This document shows, in pieces, positions 1 to 7,972 of a stretch of DNA of 64,000 nucleotides. The stretch lies in assembly GCA_045110285.1 (NCBI GenBank), contig JBGCGA010000017.1, forward strand, positions 1 to 64,000, written 5' to 3'. Under the pieces are notes generated by a model. The model did no database searches, was not told where the DNA came from, and saw only the letters and a list, made by a program, of their open reading frames with translations. Each line of letters opens with the position of its first letter. The first letter of the stretch is position 1. The DNA is from Putridiphycobacter sp045110285 (lineage in GTDB: Bacteria; Bacteroidota; Bacteroidia; Flavobacteriales_D; Crocinitomicaceae). The position numbers and the translations under genes are program-made.

Positions 1-78
1 CGCTTTTTTAAAAAGTTGAGTTTCATGCTATCTTTTATCGGGTTAAATATAGGGAAGAATAAAACAAGAAGCCATTAG
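1..78 (+). CDS. C-terminal tail of an unidentified protein (partial)
   Basis: Frame 1 is open from the window edge to a TAG stop at 76-78 and gives 25 residues ending GKNKTRSH. The tail is basic with a hydrophobic stretch (LSFMLSFIGLNIG). It precedes a GtrA-family gene on the same strand. GtrA proteins are often encoded next to polyprenyl-phosphate glycosyltransferases, so the tail could belong to one, but that is a guess from context. A short open frame at a window edge can also be chance. Confidence 0.4.
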   Translation, partial: RFFKKLSFMLSFIGLNIGKNKTRSH

Positions 79-142
79 AATAACTTAGTAAAATTTCCGT
101 TTCTAGACTGTCAAACTGCATTAATGTGGTTCTTTAAAAACC

Positions 143-613
143 ATGAAAGATTTTTTTATTAAAACAATTGACTCAGGTTATTTTATTTTTAAGAGGTTCA
201 TACCGCTTAAAACATATCGCTATGCTGTTTGTGGAGGGAGTAACTTAATACTAGACACTGTTTTGTATTTTATTTGCTATCAATTTATTGTTTCGAAACG
301 GAATTTAGATTTAACAGTAGTTGTATTAAGTCCTCATATTGCTTCTTTATTTATTGTATTTCCGTTTACCTTTTGCATTGGGTTTATTCTAAATCGCTAT
401 GTTGTATTTTCGGAATCGAACTTACCATTAGGAAAGCAATTTTTTAGGTATCTAATGGTAGGCGTGGCCGCTTTATTGATTAGTTATTTGTGCATGAAAT
501 TATTTGTTGACTGCTTTCTTTTTTATCCAACGCCATCTCGCCTGTTAACAATAGTAATTGTTGTTTTGTTTAGTTATATCATGCAAAATAAGTTTAGTTT
601 TAAAGTTCAATGA
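143..613 (+). CDS. GtrA-family membrane protein
   Basis: A 156-residue integral membrane protein with four predicted transmembrane segments (about residues 28-50, 65-85, 100-122 and 132-150) and basic ends. Size and layout fit the GtrA family, whose members are thought to help move polyprenyl-linked sugars across the inner membrane during cell-surface glycan synthesis. The segment ILNRYVVF after the second helix is a typical GtrA feature (N-R/K-x-W/Y-x-F). The sugar is unknown. The start is the ATG at 143, 65 nt after the preceding partial frame. The next gene begins 22 nt downstream, so they may be co-transcribed. Confidence 0.75.
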   Translation: MKDFFIKTIDSGYFIFKRFIPLKTYRYAVCGGSNLILDTVLYFICYQFIVSKRNLDLTVVVLSPHIASLFIVFPFTFCIGFILNRYVVFSESNLPLGKQFFRYLMVGVAALLISYLCMKLFVDCFLFYPTPSRLLTIVIVVLFSYIMQNKFSFKVQ

Positions 614-635
614 TTTTTGTAATTTAGAAAGCACT

Positions 636-2201
636 ATGAGAACTTACTTCTTTATCATTGCAATGTTATCAGGTGTACTCTCGTACTCGCAAAAGCTAAA
701 CAGTCTTGATTTAGGCGTTTGCGATACCATTCCAAAAAGTTTATATTCAAAAAGATATTTAAAGAAGCTATCAATTCGTAATAGTATGGGGTATTGTCAT
801 TCCCCTGTGAAAGTGCTAAGTTCAAAAATTGCTAAATTAAAAGCGCTAGAATCTTTGACATATGAATCTTCTTATAATTTTGCACCCCTTCCGCCTGAAG
901 TGAAGAAGCTAAAACACCTGACTCATTTGAGCACAAGTGATATAATTGTTGAAATCAGTGAAATCACATCCTTATTATCGTTGAAGATTTCAGTTAATAG
1001 TGCAAAAGAATTAGATGATTTAAAAGCACTGTCGTTTGAAAAATTAGTGAATTTAGAATCACTTGCCATTTCCTTTAGGGGCGATTTAAAAATTGCAGGG
1101 AACGAAAAAATTCTAAACGGGTTGGATCAGTTAAAGAGGCTGAAAAACTTGTATTTATTCAATGTGAATGCCGAAATTCTTGAACAATTGCCAAGTATTA
1201 AAAGTTTAACTACAATAAATTTAAACGGCGTTCTCGGTAAAAAAATGATAGATTTTGGCAAATATCCGTCGCTTGACACACTGTTAATAAGCAGAGCTGA
1301 TGATTTTCGTGTGATTCCTAGTTCCTTTTATCAATTAAAAAACCTTTCCAAACTAACCATAAGAAGTTCAGGTGTTGAATCATTTCCGGAAGGCATATCG
1401 GCTTTGAAAAACTTAAGGCACTTAGAGTTAAACTTTAATAAGTTACAAGGCTTACCAGAGGATATTACTGAGCTTAAATATTTGGAAATTCTTTCATTGG
1501 GTCGAAATTTTAATCTGAAAAAACTGCCTGAGTCGATTGGTAATCTAACTAGTTTAAAGAGGCTTGTGGCCAATTCATGTCAAATTTCGCATTTGCCTGA
1601 ATCCATTACTCAATTAAAAAATTTGGAGATACTGTTTTTAAGTGTTAATGATTTAACTGAGCTTCCAACCAATTGGTCTAACATGGCTAGTTTAAAAGTA
1701 CTGAATTTAGAAAGAAATCAATTGGCAAAAATTCCTGAGGGTATTCTACAAATAGAAAGTTTAGAAGCGCTGTCTCTAAACAATAATAAACTCGATTCAA
1801 CAAATTTTATGAATCAAACAATGCCAATTGCAGGCTTAGTTAACCTAAAAAAGTTCAGTGTTCAATACAATCAACTACAAGCACTGCCACACGATATTGG
1901 CAGCTTAAAAAACCTCGAAGATTTAAATATATATTATAATCAAATTACGGAATTACCAAGATCAATCATTAAACTTGGAAAATTAAATAGTTTATCAATG
2001 GGGCATAATAAAGTCTCAGAATTTCCTGAAGGAATGGAAGGTTTGAAGATTTATGAATTTAGCTTTCATACCAATGCATTTAAGTCGGGGCAAGATATTA
2101 GAGCACATTTTCCGAAAGTGAAACGAACTTGGACCGACAAAGAATTTGAAGAAGAACTCAGCAAAAGTCCTAAGTTAGCTAAGGAAGTTTATTTTAGGTA
2201 G
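636..2201 (+). CDS. Secreted leucine-rich-repeat protein
   Basis: 521 residues from the ATG at 636. The frame is open further upstream to 558, but that part overlaps gtrA, and the ATG at 636 gives a clean signal peptide (about residues 1-19, ending SYSQ). The body is almost entirely leucine-rich repeats of about 23 residues of the LP-x-x-I/L-x-x-L-x-x-L type (for example LPESIGNLTSLKRL), around 17 in all, most regular from about residue 230 to 480. LRR solenoids usually bind proteins. No type A or CHU_C sorting domain is visible at the C-terminus, so final location (periplasm or surface) is open. The next gene on the opposite strand ends 12 nt away. Confidence 0.75.
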   Translation: MRTYFFIIAMLSGVLSYSQKLNSLDLGVCDTIPKSLYSKRYLKKLSIRNSMGYCHSPVKVLSSKIAKLKALESLTYESSYNFAPLPPEVKKLKHLTHLSTSDIIVEISEITSLLSLKISVNSAKELDDLKALSFEKLVNLESLAISFRGDLKIAGNEKILNGLDQLKRLKNLYLFNVNAEILEQLPSIKSLTTINLNGVLGKKMIDFGKYPSLDTLLISRADDFRVIPSSFYQLKNLSKLTIRSSGVESFPEGISALKNLRHLELNFNKLQGLPEDITELKYLEILSLGRNFNLKKLPESIGNLTSLKRLVANSCQISHLPESITQLKNLEILFLSVNDLTELPTNWSNMASLKVLNLERNQLAKIPEGILQIESLEALSLNNNKLDSTNFMNQTMPIAGLVNLKKFSVQYNQLQALPHDIGSLKNLEDLNIYYNQITELPRSIIKLGKLNSLSMGHNKVSEFPEGMEGLKIYEFSFHTNAFKSGQDIRAHFPKVKRTWTDKEFEEELSKSPKLAKEVYFR

Positions 2202-2213
2202 TTTGATAAGAAG

Positions 2214-2912
2214 TTAAGTTATTTTTTCACAATACTTCACTGCACCGGGGCATGTAATAAAGAGTCTATGGTCTCTTCGTGTCCACCAAAGAAGTCTATA
2301 TTCATCTTCAGCTAGAAATTTTGTCCTTTTATGGAAATACAGGTCTAGTTCCGCTTTTGATATGTATTCTATTATTTTGTAATTGTCCCCTTTCCATATT
2401 TCATTCCGGAGATTTAGATCTGGTAATTCTGGAAAGTGTGCTAAGTTAATAACAAGCTCTTTTCTTTCAGAATATTCTATCATACCTTCCATTCCACCTC
2501 TATACATATTCAGAACTTTTGATATTTCAAACGCAAATCCTTGAATTTGGTTTATCTTAAAACAGCCATTTGTTTTAAAATAATTTAAGTATTTATCAAG
2601 GTTCAATTCAAATGAAGTACAAAGTGTTAATCTTCCATTTCCCTCTCGAGTTGGTATTTTAAGTGTCTTGGTCTGATCTTTAGAGATTACTAAAAAATGA
2701 GTTATTCCTTCATTTTTATCGTTTCGTATTCCTTCGGCGTCCCTGTTTGATTTAAATGTAGACAATTTTAACTTTCCTGTACTAAAAAACTCATCAATAT
2801 GATTTTGATCCATATACCTATAAGCTTCTATAATTCGCCTAGTCATTACATTGTTTATCCCGGTTCTTATTTTCCAGTTATTTGCAAAGTGTGTTAGGTT
2901 ATCCATCAACAT
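2214..2912 (-). CDS. Uncharacterised protein, possibly DUF2971-like
   Basis: 232 residues, soluble, with no signal peptide or membrane segment. I do not recognise it firmly. An N-terminal YRYMDQNHIDEFF-STGKLKLSTF block followed by an acidic stretch, and a C-terminal FLAEDEYRLLWW, resemble the two hallmarks of DUF2971 proteins (the 'yRy ... l.fs' start and the 'K...w..E.EyRl' end). No function is established for that family. The start could be the ATG at 2912 or the one two codons later. It is a lone minus-strand gene between an LRR gene and lepA with no partner, as expected for an accessory gene. Confidence 0.6.
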   Translation of the reverse strand: MLMDNLTHFANNWKIRTGINNVMTRRIIEAYRYMDQNHIDEFFSTGKLKLSTFKSNRDAEGIRNDKNEGITHFLVISKDQTKTLKIPTREGNGRLTLCTSFELNLDKYLNYFKTNGCFKINQIQGFAFEISKVLNMYRGGMEGMIEYSERKELVINLAHFPELPDLNLRNEIWKGDNYKIIEYISKAELDLYFHKRTKFLAEDEYRLLWWTRRDHRLFITCPGAVKYCEKIT

Positions 2913-3083
2913 GATTAAAGATAAATATTTTATCTGAAAGATAGCAGTTTAACTCCTACAACGGATTCAAATATAAACCCTACCAAATGGCAATACTTCT
3001 CCTCTTGAACCAAATTGAATTCTTTCTTTGCGCCGCACTGAGCATTAGTCGAAGTGGGAAGATGTCCGCAGGACAGATGGAAA
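2913..3083. other. Intergenic region with hairpin/REP-like sequence
   Basis: The 171 bp downstream of lepA (minus strand) hold no convincing gene. The half next to lepA contains CACTGAGC...AGTCGAAGTG at 3037-3056, resembling the dispersed 'cactgagcttgtcgaagtg' palindromes seen in many genomes. A perfect 5-bp hairpin, TGTCC-GCA-GGACA, follows at 3063-3075, about 9 nt past the lepA stop. No U-run follows on the minus strand, so it is not a standard terminator. Confidence 0.45.
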
Positions 3084-4877
3084 TTAATCCAATTTCAGAA
3101 CAGCCAAAAACGCCTCTTGAGGGATTTCAACACTTCCTACTTGACGCATTCTTTTCTTACCCTTTTTCTGCTTTTCTAATAATTTACGTTTCCGCGAAAT
3201 ATCACCACCGTAACATTTAGCAGTAACATCTTTTCGTAATGCTTTAATGGTCTCACGGGCAATTACTTTTGCACCAATAGCCGCTTGGATTGGAATTTCG
3301 AATTGTTGCCGAGGGATCAATTCTTTCAATTTCAAACAGATTTTTTTTCCTAAATCGTATGCGTTTGAGCGGTGAACCAATGCAGATAAAGCATCAACTG
3401 GGTCGGCGTTTAGTAATAAATCTAATTTAATCAAATCGGAGCGTTGGTAGCCAATTGGGTGATAATCGAAAGAGGCGTAGCCGCGTGAACATGATTTTAA
3501 TTTATCGTAAAAATCAAATACAATTTCCCCCAAAGGCATTTCAAAAGTTAATTCAACCCTGTTTTGAGTCAAATAAATCTGATTTTTTAAATTTCCTCTT
3601 TTAGAAATACACAAGCTCATTACTTGCCCAATATAATCGGACTTGGTAATAATTTGAGCATTAATATATGGTTCCTCTATGTAATCTACTTTAGATGGGT
3701 CAGGTAATTCAGATGGGTTATTGACAATCTTAGGCTCGGTTTCTTTTGGTAAATAAGCTTTGTACGAAACATTGGGTACGGTTGTAATCACTGTCATGTC
3801 AAATTCACGTTCCAAACGTTCCTGAATAATTTCCATGTGCAGCATGCCTAAGAATCCACATCTAAATCCAAATCCTAAAGCAGCTGAAGATTCTGGTTCA
3901 AAAACCAAAGAGGCATCATTTAATTGTAGTTTTTCTAAAGAAGCCCTTAGTTCTTCATATTCATCAGTATCAACTGGGTATACCCCAGCAAAAACCATAG
4001 GTTTTACATCCTCAAATCCTTGAACTACATCCAAGCATGGATTTTCCTTTGTAGTTATAGTATCACCAACTTTTACTTCGTTAGCTTGTTTTATTCCAGA
4101 TATGATATAGCCTACATCACCCGTTAATACTTCTTTTCGGGGCTCCATATCCATTCTTAAAATACCAATTTCATCAGCATTGTATTCCTTTTCTGTATTA
4201 ACGAATTTAACGCGATCTCCCTTCGTAATTTTTCCGTTCAAAACTCTGTAATAGGCAATAATGCCTCTAAATGAGTTAAAAACCGAATCAAAAATCATGG
4301 CTTGCAGTGGCGCTTCCGCATCACCAGTTGGCGGCTCAATTCTCTCAACAATTGCAGTTAAAATATCTTGCACGCCCAATCCCGTTTTTCCACTTGCTGG
4401 AATCACATCTTCAGGGCTGCATCCTATTAATTCTACAATCTGATCAGTTACTTCCTCTGGCTGAGCACCAGGCAAGTCCATTTTATTTAAAATTGGGATA
4501 ATTTCTAAATCGTTTTCAAGTGCCAAGTATAAGTTAGAGATGGTTTGCGCTTCAATTCCTTGGGCAGCATCAACAATTAACAATGCGCCTTCACAAGCCG
4601 CAATTGATCGCGATACTTCATAGGAAAAATCGACATGGCCAGGGGTATCAATTAAATTGAGCACATATTTTTGTCCATCAGTATGAGTATAATCCATTTG
4701 AATGGCGTGAGACTTTATGGTTATTCCCCTTTCGCGTTCAATGTCCATATCATCTAAAGCCTGACTTTTCATGTCGCGATCCGCAATGGTATTTGTGGTT
4801 TGCAACAGTCTATCGGCTAAGGTAGATTTACCATGATCGATATGGGCTATGATACAAAAATTTCTGATGTGCTTCAT
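3084..4877 (-). CDS. lepA: Elongation factor 4 (LepA), ribosomal back-translocase GTPase
   Basis: 597 residues, the usual LepA length. The N-terminus carries the translational GTPase signature: P-loop AHIDHGKSTL (about residues 11-20), switch I RERGITIKSH, G3 DTPGHVDF and G4 NKMDLPGA. EF-G-like domains III and V follow, then the LepA-specific C-terminal domain ending RMRQVGSVEIPQEAFLAVL. LepA binds ribosomes and is linked to 30S biogenesis and recovery of stalled translation. It appears monocistronic. A promoter matching the Bacteroidota consensus lies so close to the ATG that the mRNA is probably leaderless (see the promoter entry). Confidence 0.98.
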   Translation of the reverse strand: MKHIRNFCIIAHIDHGKSTLADRLLQTTNTIADRDMKSQALDDMDIERERGITIKSHAIQMDYTHTDGQKYVLNLIDTPGHVDFSYEVSRSIAACEGALLIVDAAQGIEAQTISNLYLALENDLEIIPILNKMDLPGAQPEEVTDQIVELIGCSPEDVIPASGKTGLGVQDILTAIVERIEPPTGDAEAPLQAMIFDSVFNSFRGIIAYYRVLNGKITKGDRVKFVNTEKEYNADEIGILRMDMEPRKEVLTGDVGYIISGIKQANEVKVGDTITTKENPCLDVVQGFEDVKPMVFAGVYPVDTDEYEELRASLEKLQLNDASLVFEPESSAALGFGFRCGFLGMLHMEIIQERLEREFDMTVITTVPNVSYKAYLPKETEPKIVNNPSELPDPSKVDYIEEPYINAQIITKSDYIGQVMSLCISKRGNLKNQIYLTQNRVELTFEMPLGEIVFDFYDKLKSCSRGYASFDYHPIGYQRSDLIKLDLLLNADPVDALSALVHRSNAYDLGKKICLKLKELIPRQQFEIPIQAAIGAKVIARETIKALRKDVTAKCYGGDISRKRKLLEKQKKGKKRMRQVGSVEIPQEAFLAVLKLD

Positions 4878-4881
4878 GTTG

Positions 4882-4910
4882 CAAAATTAAGCTATTTTTA
4901 GAATTTTCAA
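4882..4910 (-). promoter_or_regulatory. lepA promoter (TTG-N18-TAATTTTG), near-leaderless
   Basis: On the minus strand TTG (4908-4910) is followed after 18 nt by TAATTTTG (4882-4889), a full match to the Bacteroidota -33/-7 consensus TTG / TAnnTTTG. Only four bases (CAAC) separate the -7 box from the lepA ATG, so transcription should begin at or next to the start codon. Confidence 0.7.
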
Positions 4911-4992
4911 TACCCTTTTCAAAAAATACTTAAACCACTGATATTGATTATTTTATTTAAGTGTTAAAATATCTAAATAAGTGATAAGTAGC

Positions 4993-5025
4993 TTGCATAG
5001 TGTCAAAAGAAAATCCATAACTTTG
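4993..5025 (+). promoter_or_regulatory. Promoter of a predicted small RNA (TTG-N22-TAACTTTG)
   Basis: TTG at 4993-4995 and TAACTTTG at 5018-5025 match the Bacteroidota promoter consensus on the plus strand; the 22-nt spacer is at the long end. No plus-strand reading frame of useful length lies between here and the terminator at 5069-5101. Confidence 0.6.
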
Positions 5026-5030
5026 CACTG

Positions 5031-5101
5031 TGAAATGAATTTTTAATAATTCATGGATTTTGGGTTAAGGCGGTATAATTTATTTATACCGCCTTTTTTT
5101 T
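5031..5101 (+). ncRNA. Predicted stand-alone small RNA (about 70 nt)
   Basis: This unit has its own promoter (4993-5025) and its own intrinsic terminator but no credible gene. The predicted transcript begins near 5031. It forms a perfect 7-bp hairpin (ATGAATT 5035-5041, loop TTTAAT, AATTCAT 5048-5054), has a single-stranded stretch GGATTTTGGGTTAA, and ends in a 10-bp terminator hairpin with eight U. The upstream gene lepA runs the other way and galE starts 66 nt beyond, so the terminator serves no protein gene. The short single-stranded linker could be a base-pairing seed. The only frames are a 3-codon and a 16-codon one, the latter running through the terminator. The RNA family is unknown. 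Confidence 0.6.
5069..5101 (+). terminator. Intrinsic terminator of the small RNA
   Basis: GGCGGTATAA (5069-5078) pairs perfectly with TTATACCGCC (5084-5093) around a 5-nt TTTAT loop, followed by eight T (5094-5101). This is the strongest intrinsic terminator I found in the window. Confidence 0.85.
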
Positions 5102-5143
5102 GAATAGAAATTGGCAATTTACACGAGTACCATTTAATTTATT

Positions 5144-5151
5144 TACTTTTG
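5144..5151 (+). promoter_or_regulatory. galE -7 box (TACTTTTG)
   Basis: TACTTTTG matches TAnnTTTG and ends 16 nt before the galE ATG. No well-spaced TTG was found upstream, so the -33 element is weak or absent. Confidence 0.5.
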
Positions 5152-5167
5152 CTTAAAGACTTTGTAG

Positions 5168-6190
5168 ATGCAAAAAGTATTGGTTACTGGAGGTTCAGGT
5201 TATATAGGTTCTCACACAGTTGTTGAGCTTGTAGATACTGGATATCAACCAATTATTTTAGATGATTTTAGAAATTCTAAGTCGTTTATATTAGATAGAC
5301 TTGAACAAATTACAGGACAAAAACTTTTACATTTTAATGTGGATTGTGCGGATAAGGGTGCAATTCGCGAAATTTTCAAGACCCATCCAGATATCAAAAG
5401 TGTGATCCATTTTGCGGCCGATAAAGCAGTTGGCGAATCAGTTAAAAACCCCCTTAAATACTACAAAAACAATTTGAATTCGCTGACCACTGTTCTGGAA
5501 GTTATGCATGAATTTAAAGTGCCACATTTGGTTTTTTCCTCATCTTGCACTGTTTATGGCGAACCAAAATTACCAATTGTAGATGAGTCAATTCCAATTC
5601 TGCAAGCTGAAAGTCCTTATGGTGATACAAAAATAATTGGTGAAAAAATGATTCAATTTACCGCCAAGGCTCAGCAGTCATTCAATGCTACTTTATTGCG
5701 ATATTTCAATCCCATTGGTGCACACGAATCTTCATTAATTGGCGAGCTACCGCAAGGCATACCTAATAATTTGGTGCCTTATTTAACGCAGACTGTTAAG
5801 GGAATTAGAGAGCAATTAACCGTTTATGGAAATGATTATCCAACAGCTGATGGCACTTGTGTGAGAGATTATATTCATGTTGTAGATTTGGCAAAGGCGC
5901 ATGTGAAGGCATTACAATGGTTAACGAAACAAAAAGTTGGTATTGTAGAACCGTTTAATATTGGCACTGGAAAAGGCACTTCAGTGAAAGAAATAATTGA
6001 CACCTTTGAGTCAGTGAATGGTGTAAAAGTTAATCACGTATTTGGCCCTAAAAGAGCAGGTGACGTGGTTCAAATATATGCTAACCCAAGCAAAGCAAGC
6101 AAAGAATTGGGATGGACTGCCAATTACACCTTGGCTGACATGTTAAGTCATGCTTGGAAGTGGGAACAAAATATAGAAGGTGATGTTTAA
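5168..6190 (+). CDS. galE: UDP-glucose 4-epimerase
   Basis: 340 residues, the standard GalE length. The N-terminal Rossmann motif GGSGYIGSHT (residues 8-17) binds NAD, SSSCTVYGEP carries the catalytic Ser/Thr region, and YGDTK is the YxxxK active site at about residues 149-153. GalE interconverts UDP-glucose and UDP-galactose, supplying galactose units for surface polysaccharides. Two glycosyltransferases lie downstream, but on the other strand. The following beta-barrel gene overlaps the galE stop, so the two are probably one transcript, although their functions are not obviously linked. Confidence 0.95.
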   Translation: MQKVLVTGGSGYIGSHTVVELVDTGYQPIILDDFRNSKSFILDRLEQITGQKLLHFNVDCADKGAIREIFKTHPDIKSVIHFAADKAVGESVKNPLKYYKNNLNSLTTVLEVMHEFKVPHLVFSSSCTVYGEPKLPIVDESIPILQAESPYGDTKIIGEKMIQFTAKAQQSFNATLLRYFNPIGAHESSLIGELPQGIPNNLVPYLTQTVKGIREQLTVYGNDYPTADGTCVRDYIHVVDLAKAHVKALQWLTKQKVGIVEPFNIGTGKGTSVKEIIDTFESVNGVKVNHVFGPKRAGDVVQIYANPSKASKELGWTANYTLADMLSHAWKWEQNIEGDV

Positions 6191-6935
6191 AAGTTTAATT
6201 TTTATCCTGTTTACAGGAACTGTAAGTATTGGGTTTACTCAAAATAGTGTTGAAAAACCGTACAATGAGGTTGGTAGAAAGCCGGGCTTAATGAGGCATT
6301 ATACCATGGTGCAACCCAGCGAAACTTCACCTGAAAGGTTTGATAGATTCAATACTGACTTTTTCTTTAATAATTGGTTAGGAGATAGAAACGGAGTCGC
6401 CACAAGATTTTATGCCATTGGCCACGGAATCAATTTAATGTTTGATCTGCCATTTTCAAAACAATCACGATTTGGTGTTGGAATAGGGCTAGGGTATACG
6501 CATTATAATATTCGTCATGATGGTGATTTTAGCTTTCAAACAATGGCTGTGCCACAAATGGGTTTACCGCAGTATTCTGTTCTAAGTCCATACAATGGTG
6601 CTAATAGATGGATAAACAGAACCGTCTTTAATCAAGTTGATATTCCAATCGAGTTTAGAATTCGGTCGAGAAAAGAGCGGAGAAAGTTCAAGTTTTATCC
6701 AGGATTTAAAATCGGTTATGTTTTTGATACTTTTGAAAAATGGCGTGTTGAAAATTTAGAATTTAAAACGTTTAATTTTCCTGATGTCAACAAACTACAG
6801 TATGGTCCAACAGTGCGAATAGGGTTTAACAATGTTTTTCTTTTTGGATCATATAACCTAACCTACTTATTCGAGCACGAAAACAGTAGCAAACTCAATT
6901 TATTTTCGGCTGGAATCAGTATAGGATGGTTTTAA
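6183..6935 (+). CDS. Outer-membrane beta-barrel protein
   Basis: About 250 residues. The N-terminus FKSLIFILFTGTVSIGFTQ is a signal peptide. The rest alternates hydrophobic and polar residues with aromatic-ended strands (GVGIGLGYTHYNI, YPGFKIGYVF, LFSAGISIGWF at the very C-terminus), as in small outer-membrane barrels of the PorT-like type. The ATG at 6183 is preferred; it overlaps the end of galE by 8 nt, which suggests translational coupling. A GTG at 6180 is the alternative. Role unknown. Confidence 0.7.
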   Translation: MFKSLIFILFTGTVSIGFTQNSVEKPYNEVGRKPGLMRHYTMVQPSETSPERFDRFNTDFFFNNWLGDRNGVATRFYAIGHGINLMFDLPFSKQSRFGVGIGLGYTHYNIRHDGDFSFQTMAVPQMGLPQYSVLSPYNGANRWINRTVFNQVDIPIEFRIRSRKERRKFKFYPGFKIGYVFDTFEKWRVENLEFKTFNFPDVNKLQYGPTVRIGFNNVFLFGSYNLTYLFEHENSSKLNLFSAGISIGWF

Positions 6936-6975
6936 AAATTAGACTATTTTATATTTTTCTCATCTAAACAAACGG

Positions 6976-6983
6976 TATATTTG
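6976..6983 (+). promoter_or_regulatory. -7 box (TATATTTG) of the polyprenyl synthase gene
   Basis: TATATTTG fits TAnnTTTG exactly and ends 9 nt before the ATG at 6993, leaving almost no 5' leader. The upstream TTG element is not clear. Confidence 0.5.
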
Positions 6984-6992
6984 TACATACAA

Positions 6993-7967
6993 ATGGTTAC
7001 TGTAAAAGACATAAAAGCGAGTGTAAAAGATGAAATGAAAGTCTTTGAACAGAAATTTCAAGAGGCTATGAAATCTGACACTGAGCTGCTAAATAAAGTG
7101 ACTCATTATGTTGTGAAGCGAAAAGGGAAGCAAATGCGGCCTATGTTTATTTTTTTAACCGCTAAAATGCTTAACGGAGAAGTCGCTGACAAAACCTACC
7201 GGGCAGCTTCACTTATAGAATTGTTACACACCGCCACACTTGTTCATGATGATGTGGTTGATGATGCCAATGAACGGAGAGGTTTCTTTTCAGTGAATGC
7301 CCTCTGGAAAAATAAAATTGCCGTTTTAGTGGGTGACTACCTGTTATCTCAAGGTCTTTTGATGTCAGTTGATAACAACGAATTTGATTTACTTAAAATT
7401 GTGACTGTTCCTGTTAAGGAAATGATTGAGGGAGAACTTTTGCAATATGAAAAGTCTAGAAAGCTTGACATTACTGAAGAAGTGTATTTTGAGGTAATTA
7501 GGAAAAAGACAGCTTCATTGATTGCTGGTTGCTGTGCTGCTGGAGCCGCTTCGGTTTCTGATGATAATGAAGTGGTTAAAACCATGAAAAAATTTGGTGA
7601 ATTAGTCGGTTTGGCTTTTCAAATAAAAGATGATATTTTCGATTATGGAGAGGAAAATGTAGGAAAGCCAACAGGCAATGACATCCGAGAACAAAAAATG
7701 ACTCTTCCATTAATTCATGTTTTAAATACAGCCCCAATTGAAGTAAAACGGCAATTGATTAACATTGTAAAAAAGTATAACGAAGATTCCAAAAAGGTGA
7801 AAGAAGCCATAAAATTGGTAGTTGAATACGGAGGAATAAGTTATGCACGAACTAAAATGTTAAATATAAAAAATGAAGCTGTAAAATTACTCGATCAGTT
7901 TGAAGACAATGAGCATAAAAGAATTTTACTTGGTCTTGTTGAATACACCGTAAACCGCACAAAATAG
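6993..7967 (+). CDS. Long-chain polyprenyl diphosphate synthase
   Basis: 324 residues from the ATG at 6993; a TTG at 6981 in frame lies inside the -7 promoter box and is unlikely to be the start. It has both aspartate-rich motifs of trans-isoprenyl synthases: DDVVDDANERRG (first) and DDIFDYGEE (second), plus KRKGKQMRP for substrate phosphate binding. The enzyme condenses isopentenyl diphosphate onto an allylic primer. Small residues rather than aromatic ones before the first motif (TATLVHDD) fit a long product (C35-C45), as needed for the menaquinone side chain. It resembles IspB/HepT-type enzymes; exact chain length cannot be read from the sequence. Confidence 0.92.
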   Translation: MVTVKDIKASVKDEMKVFEQKFQEAMKSDTELLNKVTHYVVKRKGKQMRPMFIFLTAKMLNGEVADKTYRAASLIELLHTATLVHDDVVDDANERRGFFSVNALWKNKIAVLVGDYLLSQGLLMSVDNNEFDLLKIVTVPVKEMIEGELLQYEKSRKLDITEEVYFEVIRKKTASLIAGCCAAGAASVSDDNEVVKTMKKFGELVGLAFQIKDDIFDYGEENVGKPTGNDIREQKMTLPLIHVLNTAPIEVKRQLINIVKKYNEDSKKVKEAIKLVVEYGGISYARTKMLNIKNEAVKLLDQFEDNEHKRILLGLVEYTVNRTK

Positions 7968-7972
7968 TTAAA

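Noticed and set aside
558..635. Upstream extension of the LRR protein
   Set aside because: It overlaps the gtrA gene and would bury the signal peptide that starts at 636.
2987..3220. A 77-codon plus-strand frame next to lepA
   Set aside because: Most of it is the antisense of the lepA 3' end; composition is not protein-like and no promoter or start context supports it.
5053..5103. A 16-codon frame inside the predicted small RNA
   Set aside because: It reads through the terminator hairpin and its T-run (product ending PPFFF), so it is unlikely to be translated.
6981..6992. TTG start for the polyprenyl synthase
   Set aside because: This TTG forms the last bases of a TATATTTG promoter box; the ATG at 6993 suits the family start.
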